Source: Humulus lupulus (Eukaryota; Streptophyta; Magnoliopsida; Rosales; Cannabaceae). From it: 64,000 bases of DNA. The stretch lies in contig NC_084802.1 of assembly GCF_963169125.1 (NCBI RefSeq), positions 13,764,896 to 13,828,895 on the forward strand. Direction: 5' to 3'. This document shows positions 22,007-34,500 of this stretch, piece after piece. The translations under genes and the position numbers were made by a program. Position 1 is the first letter of the stretch; the number at the start of each line of letters is the position of its first letter. The notes beneath the pieces are model-generated. The model saw only the letters and a list, made by a program, of their open reading frames with translations, searched no databases and was not told the origin of the DNA.

Positions 22007-23764
22007 CTAAACGACTGGATCTTTGGACAGAGATTGAACAGCTTCCAACATAGAACGTTGCAGTCCTTCAATTGACATCACTCGAGCAGCCAAAGAATCA
22101 ATAGAGGCTCGAATAGCAGCTATTTCTGTTGCAACAAGTCCTGAATCTGTGGCAACAGAGGAGGACGCATGTGGAATGTCATCCGAGGAAAACTTCAGAG
22201 ATTGGGGCTTGACTTTCTTGGTTGATGGAGCATTAGTGGCTTCAGTAGAAGGAGCAGAGGCCTTATAGGAAGCCGCAGTAGTGGGAGCCACCAAGTCTTC
22301 TTGATCACGTTGGAGATCTTTTTTCTGCATACTCAACACTTTATAAATAACTTGAGGAAAAGGAAGATTCAAGTTTTTCCTATTACCTTTTCAAAACCCA
22401 ATGATTTGATCATGAATAACCATAGCCAAATTTATACCAAGATCGGTCCCCACCTTGTACAAAAATGAAGCCATGTCAAAAGAGATAGTTGCGGTGTGAG
22501 AAGTTGGCTTCCAATTCGTTGTGGCAAACTTATGGAGGACAACATAAGTGTAGGTGAGATTAGAGACCGAGATGACTGTATTAGATGGCCATACCATTTT
22601 TTGCCCTACTAATTCAGTGATAACCGTATCCTTGTCAAGAGAGGCAATATCATCATCATCCTCGACATCAAGAGGAAGATGCAAAGCATGGGCAATGTCT
22701 TGAGGGGAAAAAGAGAACCAATGGCCCCTAACAAACACTTTATTATACAGGGGAGATTTAGGTTCAATAATTTCATTAGTAAGATTGACATAGAATTCCT
22801 TGACTATTCTATCCACAAAACCAGTAAACTTAACCAAAGAACCTGTCCATTTTCGTTCTTGAAGCATTGTTAGCACACCAAAAGGCCGATGATCACTCAA
22901 GACATAATTTCTCTCAATGATAAATTTCCTTTGAGCATATAGAACCATATCACGAGCATTATCATTATAGCAAAAAGTGGAAGAATAAGGTTTAAAATTT
23001 ACACCTGAACGTTTTGGAGAAGGTGTAGGATCAGAAATAGGTCTCTTCCCTTTAGCCTTGGATGACAAAGGAGATGCAATTGGCTCTGAGTCAGATTCAG
23101 CTTCTTGTTCAGAGGGGACAATGTCTTCTTGTTCTGGCTCATCAGACTCAGCCTCTGATTCTACATTGTTAGGAACCGTTTCATCAGATAAGGTGGTATC
23201 ACGGGTTGCTTCAGATTCAGACTTGCCTTCCTCAAGATCGGATTCGGAGGTAGACAGTGAAGGGGGATGAACCTTCAATCGTTTCTTGGCAGCAGTCAAG
23301 GGAGAAGAAGATGCGTCCAATCCCAATTTCCTTTTGGGAGCCACATAATTTTTCTTGGACTGGCTTAGCTTCAAGGGCAACTTGAGCAACCCAGCAGCAT
23401 CAACTTTTGAAGAAACGGATTTTGATTTTGCCCTAGCCGCCAGAGATGAATCAATCGGAAGAGGAGATGGGTCCTTGGCTCTAGAGGGCACCACCACTTC
23501 AGATGGTGGTGCAACATCGACAATGTCAGCTGAGATATCTGGAAACACCATGGGGTGTTCATTAGAGAGGGAGAACACCTTCTTGCGTGCCTTGGATTTG
23601 CAAGTTTTCCCAACAGATGTGGCAGCTGCTGGAACAGATGGAGGCGCAGTTGACACAGATGGAGGAGGCGAAGGAGATGGCACCTTTCTGGATTGAGAAG
23701 CAGGGGTCTTCTTAGAGGAAGCTCCAGGAGTTCTCACCATTGTTCCTTCTCTGAAAAACAACAA
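22007..23764 (-). pseudogene. Extra ORF of the copia element (one in-frame TGA)
   Basis: Sense-strand frame of 586 codons in the place where SIRE elements carry an envelope-like or accessory ORF. It opens at 23764, or at the next Met at 23740, and is interrupted only by TGA at 22391-22393. Residues 1-260 are Ser/Pro/Lys/Glu-rich and disordered-looking with basic patches. Residues about 265-450 form an ordered domain with 'IVKEFYVNL', 'VFVRGHWFSFSPQDIAHALHLPL' and a following acidic run, resembling the 'putative plant transposon protein' domain (from memory, not searched). After the TGA comes a Ser/Thr-rich tail with a short amphipathic helix. I see no signal peptide or clear transmembrane segment, so an envelope role is not supported. 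Confidence 0.75.
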
Positions 23765-25088
23765 ACACTTACATAAAGATGAGGGAAAAAAAATTAGAAG
23801 AAGAAGAGGTGACTTAGAGAGATCGTGGGTGAGAAGAAAAATGGTAATGGAAAGCTTTTTAAATACAACACTTACCCAATTTGGACACCCACGGCAATAA
23901 GAGGTTTCCTTTTTTTTTTTTAAAAAAAAAAATTGTCTTAATTAAACAATAAAAGGAAACAACCTTTAATACACACGATCTACATACAACTTACCCTTTT
24001 TTTTATTTTATTTTATAAAGGAAAATAGAATATTTATAAAATCCCAATCCAAAAAAAAAAATAACCAGAAAAAAAAAATTAACCCCACACGATCTGCCTA
24101 TTGACCTTTTCCTTTTTTTAAAAAAAAAACAATTCTAAACAAGGTACAAACACAATAAAGATACAAATCATGGTATTTCAAATTAAGAAATGAGACAAAA
24201 TAAATTCCTTGGAGACAAAGAATATATTAAATCACACAAAATAAATGCATAATTTCACATAATTACCACATAGATTCGGTCCACCATGAATTTCCTTGTC
24301 AATCAAAATTTTATTATTATTATTATTTTTTTATTTTTATTTTATATAATAAAATGCCCAAAAATAAGCTCAACCAAAAATTTCTGCTTTGATCAATTGT
24401 GAGTCATCCTGATAAGAATAGAATCAAGCAACTGAAAATAAGTGTTAGTGTATACCATGGATAAGAACACTTGTGAAAATGAAAAATTAGAAAGAATATT
24501 CGAGAGAAATAAAGCACAATTCAGTCACAAGCACATATTCTTAAGTGAATCAATCAACATGTATGAGTCTTACACACATTTTTTTTATTATATTATAAAC
24601 TGTGTACAATTTTTCTTGCATAGTTTCAAGCATAAGTGTGTGACAGTGTATGCAAGGGAATATTGCCCAATGACAAATAAGTCTTTTTCGAAATTGTAAA
24701 AAATTGTAACCCATGAAGACGCTGTCACACTACACCAGTGGTAGCCCTTTTCTATGGTAGCGTATCCTCTTTATAACTTCAAATTACAAAGTTCCAACTT
24801 ACTCAAAAGACGACTTTCACACACTGATGTAGGTAGCTCTATTCTTGCACAGGAGCTTGAAACAATGCTACACAAAAGGAAGCTCAAACATTAAACATTG
24901 ATTAATTTACTCGAATATGCCTAGGAGGAATTGATTAAATTTCTCTCAAGAATATATAACCAAAGGCTCATAAACACAAGTCAGATTATCCAGCTTGACA
25001 CACAACAAAATTTTCAAATTGATTGACAATTTTCTTAACCTTAAATAACACACATTTGATCAAGAGGACAACACAATAACAAGGAAAT
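23765..25088 (-). other. Non-coding stretch between copia pol and extra ORF
   Basis: AT-rich with several poly-A and poly-T runs (23910-24130, 24310-24345). No frame with recognisable features. It could hold the promoter or splice acceptor for the extra ORF. Confidence 0.5.
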
Positions 25089-26755
25089 TTAAAGGGAACA
25101 AACCCCCAAGTATTTTCGGAGGAAATCAAAGCGAACCGAAGCAAGAGCTTTAGTGAAAATATCAGCAATCTGATTATGTGTTTCAATATATTCCAAGACA
25201 AGAACTTTATTTTCAACTAATTCTCTTATGAAGTGATGACGAATATCAATATGTTTAGTACGGGAATGTTGCACAGGATTTGTTGAAATATTAATTGCAC
25301 TTGTATTATCACAAAAAATAGTTAAAATGTCAAGATCAAACCCATAATCCATCATCATTTGCTTCATCCACAAAAGTTGTGCACAACAACTTCCTGCTGC
25401 AATATATTCGGCCTCAGCTGTTGAGAGAGAAATAGAATTCTGCTTCTTGCTGTGCCAAGAGACTAGATTATTTCCCAAGAAGAAACATCCTCCACTAATG
25501 CTTTTTCTGTCATCAGTGTTACCTGCCCAATCAGCATCACTAAACCACACTAGATTAGGGTTAGTTTCTTTGAGTACCAAATACCATAATCAGCAGTCCC
25601 ATGAACATATTGAATGATTTTTTTGACAGCTATAACATGAGACTCCATGGGATTTCCTTGGTACCTGGCACACACACCAACACTATAACTCAAATCAGGT
25701 CGACTAGCAGTGAGATAAAGAAGACTACCAATCATGCTCCTATACAATGTTGGATCAACTTTGACACCATTTTCATCTTTGGATAGCTTCACAGTCGTTC
25801 CCATTGGTGTTTTGGCAATCTTTGAACTTTTAAGTCCAAACTTTTTCACCAAGTTCTTAACATATTTGCTTTGAGAAATAAATGTGCCTTCATCTAACTG
25901 CTTGACTTGCAAACCTAAGAAATAGGTCAATTCTCCCACCATGCTCATTTCAAATTCCTCTTTCATTTGTTTCACAAATACCTGCACCTCATTGTCAGAA
26001 GTAGAACCAAACACAATATCATCAACATAAATCTGAGCAATAATTATGTTAGATTTAATATTTTTGATAAATAAAGTTTTATCTACTCCACCCCTTTTGT
26101 ATCCATGAGAAACAAGAAATTGAGAGAGTCTCTCATACCAAGCCCGAGGGGCTTGCTTCAACCCATATAGAGCTTTCTCCAATTTGTAAACATGATCAGG
26201 TGCATGGGGATCTTCAAACCCTTTGGGTTGTTCAACATATACCTCTTCATTCAAGATCCCATTGAGAAATGCGGATTTGACATCCATTTGGAACAACCTG
26301 AAACCAATCAAGAAAGCAATAGACAATAATAATCTAATTGATTCAAGTCTTTCAACATGTTCAAATGTTTCATCAAAGTCTATTCCTTTCACTTGTGTGT
26401 AACCTTGTGCCACCAATCTTGCTTTATTTCGCACAATTGTACCAAATTCATCAGATTTATTCTTGAAAATCCATTTTGTGCCAATAATATTTGTATGCAA
26501 CGGTCTTGGCACAAGGATCCACACTTTGTTTCTAAAAAATTGTTCCAATTCCTCCTGCATAGCTTTAATCCAATTTTCATCAGTTAAAGCTTCTTTCACA
26601 TTTTTAGGCTCAATTAAAGATGAGAAACAAACAATTTGAACAACATTACTAAACCTTCTTCTTGTCACCATACTATCTTTTGGATTTCCAAGTATTAAAT
26701 CTGCTGGATGATTTAATTTAACTCTGGTTGATGGCTCCTTTTGGACTTCATCCAA
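25089..26755 (-). pseudogene. pol: Copia reverse transcriptase and RNase H (frameshifted)
   Basis: RT lies in 26755-25550: 'NKARLVAQGYTQVKGIDFDETF', 'FQMDVKSAFLNGIL', 'YGLKQAPRAWYERL' and catalytic 'YVDDIVFGST' near 26006-26034. RNase H lies in 25580-25089, one frame over: 'WFSDADWAGNTDDRKS', 'SISLSTAEAEYIAA', 'FCDNTSAI', 'RTKHIDIRHHFIRE', ending at TAA. The frameshift lies at about 25550-25580, in the linker just before RNase H. A second frameshift near 26740-26760 separates this part from the integrase frame, which overlaps 26713-26755. Catalytic residues are visible in both domains. Confidence 0.92.
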
Positions 26756-29259
26756 AATAATATGTAGAAATTTCTTTCTATCTGTCCAGAATCCATTTCA
26801 TCGGATTCATGCTCTATTGGAACAGATGGACCATGCGTTGCAACAGTAGTATCACTAATAGAAGCTTCTTCGTGTTTTTCAGTAGGTTCATCAATAAACC
26901 TATCAATTTCTTCCTCAGTAGAAAACTCAAAAAAATCCCTGACATCATCAATAACAACGATAGCCGACTCCATTACAGTTTGGGTTCTCATGTTATACAC
27001 ACGATACACCCTACTGTTAGTGGAGTATCCAATAAAAACACCTTCATCACTCTTAGCATCAAATTTACCAAGATTTTCTCTATCTCTCAAAATGTAACAA
27101 ACACATCCAAAAACATGAAAGTAAGCCACACTTGGTTTCTTACCTTTCCAAATTTCATAAGATGTTTTAGATGTACCTGGATGGAGAAAAACACGATTTA
27201 TGATATAGCAAGCAGTGTTAATTGCTTCTGCCCATAACCGTTTGGTCAATTTTTTGCTATTTAACATCACTCTAGCCATTTCTTGAAGAGTGCAGTTTTT
27301 CCTTTCTACAACTCCATTCTGTTGTGGAGTTTTGGGAGCTGAAAACTCATGAGAGATACCTGCAGACTTACAAAGATCATCATAGACAGAATTCTCAAAT
27401 TCTTTACCATGATCACTTCTTATACGAACAATTTTTCCAATGTTGCAATCTTTTTCAACTTTTAATTTCAAGCAAAGAGTTTTAAAGGCATCAAAAGTGT
27501 TAGATTTTTCTTTCAAGAAATCCACCCAAGTATATCTAGAAAAATCATCCACACACACAAAAATATACCTTTTCCCATTTAAACTCTCAATTTGAATTGG
27601 ACCCATAAGATCCATGTGAAGCAATTCTAAAACTTTCAAAGTGTTTATGTCAGAAATACTTTTATGTGTAATTTTTAATTGCTTACCAAGTTGACAACTC
27701 TTGCACTTACCATCCGATTCTTTACCTAGCTTAGGTAAACCACGAACACTCCATGTATGTGACAATTTTTTCAAAGTTTTAAAATGTATGTGACCAAGTT
27801 TAGCATGCCACACATCAGTGTTATTACTCACAACAAATTGACACATAATAGATGGCAGAAGAGTGTAGCAATTGTCATTAGATCTATAACCTTCAAGAAC
27901 ATTCTCACCATCTTTGTTTAAAACAAAACAATTCTCTTTATCAAAGTTAACAGTATAACCTTGATCACAAATTTGACTTATGCTTAGAAGATTAGCTTTA
28001 AGTCCTTCCATAAGTAACACTCTTTTGATTCTAGGCAACCCTTCAAAGTTAAGAGTGCCCATTCCAAGAACATTACCCTCAATTCCATTGCCAAAAGTAA
28101 CAGACCCACAATGCATAGGTTTTATGTTTGTAAGAATAGACTTGTCACCTGTCATATGTCTTGAACAACCATTGTCAAAATGCCAAAAATATGAAGAAGC
28201 AGATCTATCATATTCACTAGTAAAACCAGCAAAACAATTATTCTTTTTGATCCATATTTTCTTTGATTGAACATTTTCCTTTTTTACTATTTTGAAATTA
28301 TCAAAATAATTGAATTTTTCAAAATATTCATTTTTGGCAAAATTCATAAGAGTAAAACACTTAGGACGAATATGACCCTTCCTGCCACAAAAATGATAGA
28401 TTGGAATGAATTTTTCCAATTTTCCATTAGATTTTCCTGCTAACTGTGTCCATTCTGTTGGAACAATCCGAGAACTGGATGCAACAGATTTCAGTGAAGA
28501 TGACACAGGAACATCAGACGATAGCATCCCAGCTGAGATAAAGACAATTTTATTTGATTTTTGAGAACTTGAAGCACCAAGTCCCACATGACTTCTTTGA
28601 TCTGCATTCTGAATTTTCTTAAAAACAGTAGAACTGGGGTTAAGCATTCTAACATTTTTCTCAAGAGTATCCAAATCTTTAGACAACTTATTTATTTCAA
28701 CATTTTTTGAAATTATTTCTTTTTCAAAATTTTCATTTAAGTCAGTAAGTTGTTTTATTTCAGAGGATAAATCTTTATTTTTGCTTACCAATGACCAATT
28801 CTCATAACACACTTTCACCCATGAACCATACATCTTCTTGTAAGATTCACTCAAAGACTCATCATTTAATTCAAATTCATCACTCTCAGTATTTTCTTCA
28901 TCTTTTGAAACATTATTTAAGCAAACAATTTTCTCATTTTCAAATTTAGAAACAGGCAAAATAGAAGTGAGAGCGACATTACCTTCCTCATCTTCACTAC
29001 TTTCAGAGTCATTATCACTCCAAGTAGCAATCATACCTTTTTTGTTCCTTTTCAAGGTGTTTGCACATTCAGACTGGATGTGACCAAATCCCTCACATTC
29101 CCTGCACTGAATACCCTTTTTATTAGTTTGAAAAGGTTTAAGAGAAGAAGGATTACCTTTTGTCATCTTGCCATTGAATTTCTTGTTTCCAATCTTATTC
29201 ATATATTTTTGAAAAATTCTTTGCAAGCATTGCCATTTCATTATCACCATCTTCATCAT
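26713..29259 (-). pseudogene. pol: Copia nucleocapsid, protease and integrase
   Basis: 848-codon frame. Order: CCHC zinc knuckle 'CRECEGFGHIQSEC' (near 29106-29065); Ser/Asp/Glu-rich and coiled-coil linker; a second knuckle 'YHFCGRKGHIRPKC' whose first Cys is Tyr; protease 'FDNGCSRHMTGDKS' with catalytic Asp at 28175-28177 (Asn follows it, Ser is usual); integrase zinc domain 'HAKLGHIHF...CKSCQLGK'; integrase core with Asp in 'HMDLMGP' (near 27610), Asp in 'IRSDHGKEF' (near 27413) and Glu in 'NGVVERKN' (near 27305). It joins gag by a one-base shift at an A run near 29211-29216. Integrase before RT confirms the copia order. Confidence 0.92.
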
Positions 29260-29992
29260 CTGACACTTCTTTTTCAGTGCTCTTGAAAGCTATGGCTTTC
29301 TCTTTTTCTTTGGAAGTATTTGGCTTGTCTTTTTGACGAATCTTTTGATTTAACTCAAAGGTACGATGTGACCCCATCAATTCTTCTACCTTCATAGTAC
29401 TGAAGTTCTTTGCCTCTTCCATAGCAGTGAGCTTAACATTGAACCTGTCAGGAAGAACTCGAACGATTTTTCTAACAAGAACAGAATCATCAAGTTTCTC
29501 ACCAAGTGCAAAATACTCATTAGAAATATCAGATAATCTCTCATAAAATTCAGATAGTGTTTCAGAATCAGACATTCTAAGGTCATCAAACCTAGTTTGT
29601 AACATAATAAATCCAGACCTTTTAACATCTACAGTTCCTTCAAACTGAGTTTGAAGAATTGTCCAAGCATCTTTGGCTGAGACACGTGTGGAAACAAGTT
29701 TTATAAAACTTTCTCCAACACCATTAAATATGGCGTGAAGAGCTTTATTATTATAATTGGATAATTTTTCTTCTTCTGTATCCCAAATAAGTTCAGATTT
29801 TACAATTGTGCTTCCATCTTCATCTTTTTCAGTAGGAGGTGACCATCCAGAAAAAATTGATCTCCATGCTTTCTCATCTTGAGCTTTTATGAAAGCTCTC
29901 ATCCTAACTTTCCAATATGGATAGTTTGAGTCATTTAGCAATGGAGGTCGAGACACCGAACTACCTTCTGCAAAGAAGGACATTTCACACAA
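29195..29992 (-). pseudogene. gag: Copia gag N-terminal part
   Basis: 265 codons. The capsid domain includes 'RPPLLNDSNYPYWKVRMRAF', 'KALHAIFNGVGESFIKLV', 'AKDAWTILQTQFEGT' and 'LSEFYERLSDISNE', typical of copia gag (UBN2-like). It reads on to 'MAMLAKNFSKIYE' and stops because of one extra A in the homopolymer near 29211-29216; the adjacent frame continues into the zinc knuckle. The start lies about 55 bp downstream of the PBS in element orientation. Confidence 0.9.
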
Positions 29993-30045
29993 AACAAATC
30001 AAACGGAAAATAACCACAAGATCTCACTAAGAGTTTAGTGAACCT

Positions 30046-30060
30046 GGCTCTGATACCAAT
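30046..30060 (-). other. Primer binding site of the copia element
   Basis: Minus strand 'attggtatcagagcc' directly inside the 5' LTR. TGGTATCAGAGC is the standard plant site complementary to initiator tRNA-Met. Confidence 0.93.
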
Positions 30061-31144
30061 TGAAATTTCATTTTTTATGATTACCAACTTAATTATTCAA
30101 ATTAAATAATTAATTGTTGAACTGTTACAGAAATTTTTAAACAAACACAGAGACTGTTTGAACAGAAACCAGATATGTTTAAACAGTTTATCACCAGAAG
30201 ATAAAAACGAACATAAGGTAAATAACACACTGAATTATACGCGGTATCAGCAATCTTTGCAGATTGCTACTAGTCCACGGGGCCACGCCCAAAGAATGAA
30301 ATTTATTAGAAGAATATCTAAACGATTACAAAACCAAATTGACTTATACAAATAAAGACTCCCTCTTGAATTTGTCGCAACTGTTGTAATCTAAACTCCT
30401 AATCAAATTTCTGAAGTGCCAAGATCTTGAACTCCCTTCAAATCATAACACTTGCACTTTTCCTCCCTAAAAGTGACTTCACGAACAAGTTTCTCCCGAA
30501 GCTTGATGAACAATGTCCAAGTGTATTCAACCTGCACAATTCCACAAAGAAAACAATACAGAAGTACACTGTAATAAACCATTAAGAACTTGCTGGACTC
30601 AAGTTCTTCACATAATAAAAAGTCCCTCTAAAACTTGAAAAATATTTGGAAAATAATACACCAAGAGAGATGATAAAAAAACCAGCGACCTAAGGATGAT
30701 TATATACTTTTTAGAATCCCTTTAGGTCGTGGAAAACAAATTAGAAACCAATCAGCCAATAAATGGAAAATCTTCCAAAACAGGAAAGTCAGAATCTGTT
30801 CAAACAGATTGGCAATCCATTCAAACAGATTCATTGAACCTGGGCAGATTTTAAACCCAGTTTCCCTATTTAAATAAGGAAACAATATATTCTTTATCTC
30901 TGCAAGCTGTACACGATTTCTGGACAAATAAATCAGATAAAAAATAAATACCAATAATTTCCATTTCAAGAAAAGATATTCTTTTACAGGAAATTATATA
31001 TTTATTTTATTAACATATATATATATATAATAATCTGATTATAAAAAGACAAATTTCAACAAAACAGGAAATTACCCATTTTCGAAATTTCTCCTTTAAT
31101 TAATTTGGTCAATATTGTCAAATATGCCAATAAAGGATTTTACA
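30061..31144 (-). repeat. Copia 5' LTR
   Basis: 1084 bp. In plus orientation it starts TGAAATTTCA and ends TTTTACA. It is adjacent to the PBS on one side and the GTTGG duplication on the other. Confidence 0.95.
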
Positions 31145-31149
31145 GTTGG

Positions 31150-31527
31150 TATGGAAGACAATAACTAAGCAAACTAGCTTGTTATGGATGGAAGGAGACT
31201 AACTTTCAATGGGAAATTTTATGTTCTATGCATAATAACTTACTGAAATTTTTTATTATGCCAACATAAATTACTATCCCAAATATATGACAATTTTAAT
31301 TTTTTGGACAAAAATACCCCTGGCATTCAAACACACATTTTCTCTCTCGGTCCGAAAATTATCTCTCTCTCTAACGTCTCTCATCCTCTCACTCTCTCTC
31401 TCATTCTAATCTTGTAGATTTTAAAAAAAAAAATTGAAACAGACATTTGAGTGAAAAAAATATGAACCTCCAAAGTTTTCGTCAAATTTCAGTGTAGAAC
31501 ATTGAAATTGCATTGAAAAAGCATCGG
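31150..31527. other. Spacer between copia element and solo LTR S1
   Basis: Continuation of the sequence interrupted at 20411. It has a CT-rich microsatellite ('ctctctctaac', about 31340-31410) and a poly-A run. No gene is seen. Confidence 0.5.
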
Positions 31528-34500
31528 TGTGACGCCCCTAAGGTAGGGTACGTCTGCCACATACTCGTAATTCCAGGGTTTACGAGTATGTTAAGCACTT
31601 GATCAAATGATACTATGAAAGACAAAAAAAATAAAACTGTTATATAATCTTATTAATAGAAATTATTACACATATGAATACTTTAAATTTAAATATAACA
31701 ATATGAAAAACCATAAACCACTATTGCATTGCTACTGAGTTTGTGCTCCACAAGTTGCCCAACATCTAAAGCCACATTTGGAAAAATGTTGGAAAATAAC
31801 ATAATGAGCTAACGCTCAGTAAATAGATCTCATGCACACACATTGTAACGCCCTACTTCCTTAGAGCCGTTACTAAGTGGGTTTAAAATGTGCTCTCAAC
31901 TCGCTAAACGAGGTTTTAATGATAAAAGTGTGATTAAACTGAGATCAAGGCTGTAGTTTTTTTCAAAATCCCTTAATTCATTGAAAATTTCAAGTGTCTT
32001 ACATTTGGGATCCCAAAACATGGTTTATAAAATATGTACAACTCAAATATAGGTTTACAGGAAATTAACCATCAAACTATAGTTTAATATAGCCATTTCT
32101 CAAAAATACCCCCAACCAAAGCAGTCGGGCAGGCCAAACATGTACGCGCCGCCCCCACACTCTCCGTACTCATGGCTGGTTGACTTTCTCTTTGCCCTTA
32201 CCTACAACACAGAGCACCCGTGAGCCGAAGCCCAGCAAGAAAACTCATACAGCACATAACACACGCATAATATATAACCATTATGTCAGATAAACCCACA
32301 GATTAACAGATAGTCCAACAGTTAAAACATGTACGGCCATGCCGTCCCAGAAGCATTATCAAAGCCTGGGATCTCGGTCCTCATTGTAAGGATATCCCAT
32401 GTATCCATTGGGGTCTCTCCCTAACTTCAAGGACTCCATGTGCTAAGTGTTATTCCCAGCCCCACTGCCGTTCTCGGCCTTTCGCCGTTCTCGGCTCCTT
32501 GCCGTTCCCGGCCCTTTTGCCATTTGTTCCACTATAACCACATACAACATTCTCAATAGCATTCAGGCATATAGTAATTCAATCAAGGCTACACCCTAAC
32601 AATAATCCAATCTAGGGCCGTGCCCTGCAACAACACTAAGGGCCCATGCCCTGCTCTACGGGTGTTATAGTTTCCTTACCTGTATCCCGAGCTTTCAAAT
32701 GCACCAAGGTCACAAGCACGCTCCTCTATCCCGAGCCTCTTCGAAATCCTAGTCACAACACATATAAGACACTTTTAGTACAAACCAATCCCAAAACCAC
32801 TTCCCGGGACCAATCCCGTACTCTCGGGACCTCTAATTCCCTAAAACAATGTATTGGAACCATCCCCCGAGCCCCCGGGCAAAAGCCCTAAAAATGCAAA
32901 AATTGACTGTAAAAAAGATAGCCTAGGGCCGCGGCACTCCCCATCAAGGGCCGCGGTGCCCAGAAGCTATCCCTAATCCTGATGCAAGCCTGCGCTGCGA
33001 CACCAAAGAACAGGGCCGCGACGCCCCTACGCGAATCCAGATTTCTGGGTTTTCCCCTGCATTTTTCCCAAGCCAAAACAACTCCAATTCAACCCAAACA
33101 AGTGCCTAAGCCCCAAAATCAATTTAAAACCCCAAATGAACCCTTTAACAACCTATAAACATAAAAAACAAACTCAATTACACAATCACACTCAAAAATC
33201 CATTCTTGAGTTTCAAATTTCAGAAATTCAAACCATGGCTTCTAAAACATAAACCAAAGCTTAAAAACTACAAACCATACTTCTAAAATCTTAAACCACA
33301 CCAGGTACGAAATTTAAACATGCTAAGGATTCATACCTCAATCAAAACTCAGCTTGAACTCTTCTCAATTCCAGCTTCAAGCCTCTTTCCTTTTGATTAT
33401 CCTAACTGAATTTCCAAGTAAAACCAGCCATATTTCCTTTAGGTTCCCACACTTAATCTCTATAAATTCAAGCTTAATTTCAACAAAAACATAGCACAAA
33501 TTCTTACCTTTGATCAATCCTTGCTTAAATTCGAATTTGATTGCCTCAAACTCCCTTAATTCTCTCCTAGGTTTCAAGAATTCCGTTTTCCTCTTCTTCT
33601 CCTCTTTTCCTCTAGCTTTTCCTTCAATTTCAGCATAAACCAATTTCTAACTAAGTGTTATACGTGAATCCTTATCCCTTCAGCTGAAACTTATTTACCC
33701 TTAGCCAAATGACCATTCTATCCTTCCATAAATATCCTTTCCTAACTAAACCTCAAGGACACTTTTGTCATTTCATCTCTATTATAATTCTACCATTTTC
33801 CCATCACAACTTGTTACTCTCAGTAGTTACTAATGGTTACTCAAGTTACTCAATTACCATTAACCATTAACCACTAATTCTCAAATTTACAAAATTCCCA
33901 AAATACCCCTAGGCTCCTCTCGAGCCGGGTATAAGATCCTGTTGCGACCTTTGAGTTAACTAGCTCCCTAGGACCGTCTTGGCACATGCATCACATTAAT
34001 ATCAATACACTCATGTGGTACAAATCACATAATACAATTATCACATTTATGCCCTCAGCGGGCTAAAATTACCAATTTACCCCTAACATACAAACGGGGC
34101 CCACATGCATATTTATATCACCTAAACATGCATTCTAATCACATATTCATTCAAATTCATATATTATCATGTTAATTCACTTATTGCCCTCCAAGCACGC
34201 TCATCAAGGTCCTAAACCTTATTAGCAACTTGGGGTGTTACACACATACACATGAATGTCGTGAGTTTGAAGTGCACATATACTGACTTATAATACTTAT
34301 GCATTTCATTTATTAATCATGCACTTTCAAACTTTACTTTTATGCTTTTTTTTTTACTCTTACTTTTTTATGGGCCCAATATCTTTTGTGCACATTGTTC
34401 GATTTAACCAATGCATGCAGGGTTTGTCACACATATAATATAAAATCCCATGGGTTCTCATCCGACTAGCCATCATCACAACTGACTCATCATATTACTC

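Larger units (their letters stand above)
20412..31144 (-). mobile_element. Complete Ty1/copia element, SIRE (Sirevirus-type) lineage, with extra ORF
   Basis: 10.7 kb on the minus strand, flanked by GTTGG (20407-20411 and 31145-31149). LTRs are 1081 and 1084 bp. Order along the minus strand is LTR, initiator-Met-type PBS, gag, protease, integrase, RT, RNase H, extra ORF, duplicated polypurine region, LTR. Protease and integrase before RT is the copia order. Gag ('NYPYWKVRMRAF...KAWRSIFSGW') and the extra ORF after pol point to the SIRE lineage. Three frameshifts and one stop break the coding regions. Confidence 0.95.

Noticed and set aside
22007..23764. Envelope protein for the copia extra ORF
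   Set aside because: No signal peptide, transmembrane segment or glycoprotein features are visible; position alone is not enough.
26809..27237. 142-codon plus-strand frame
   Set aside because: Shadow of the copia integrase frame on the minus strand.
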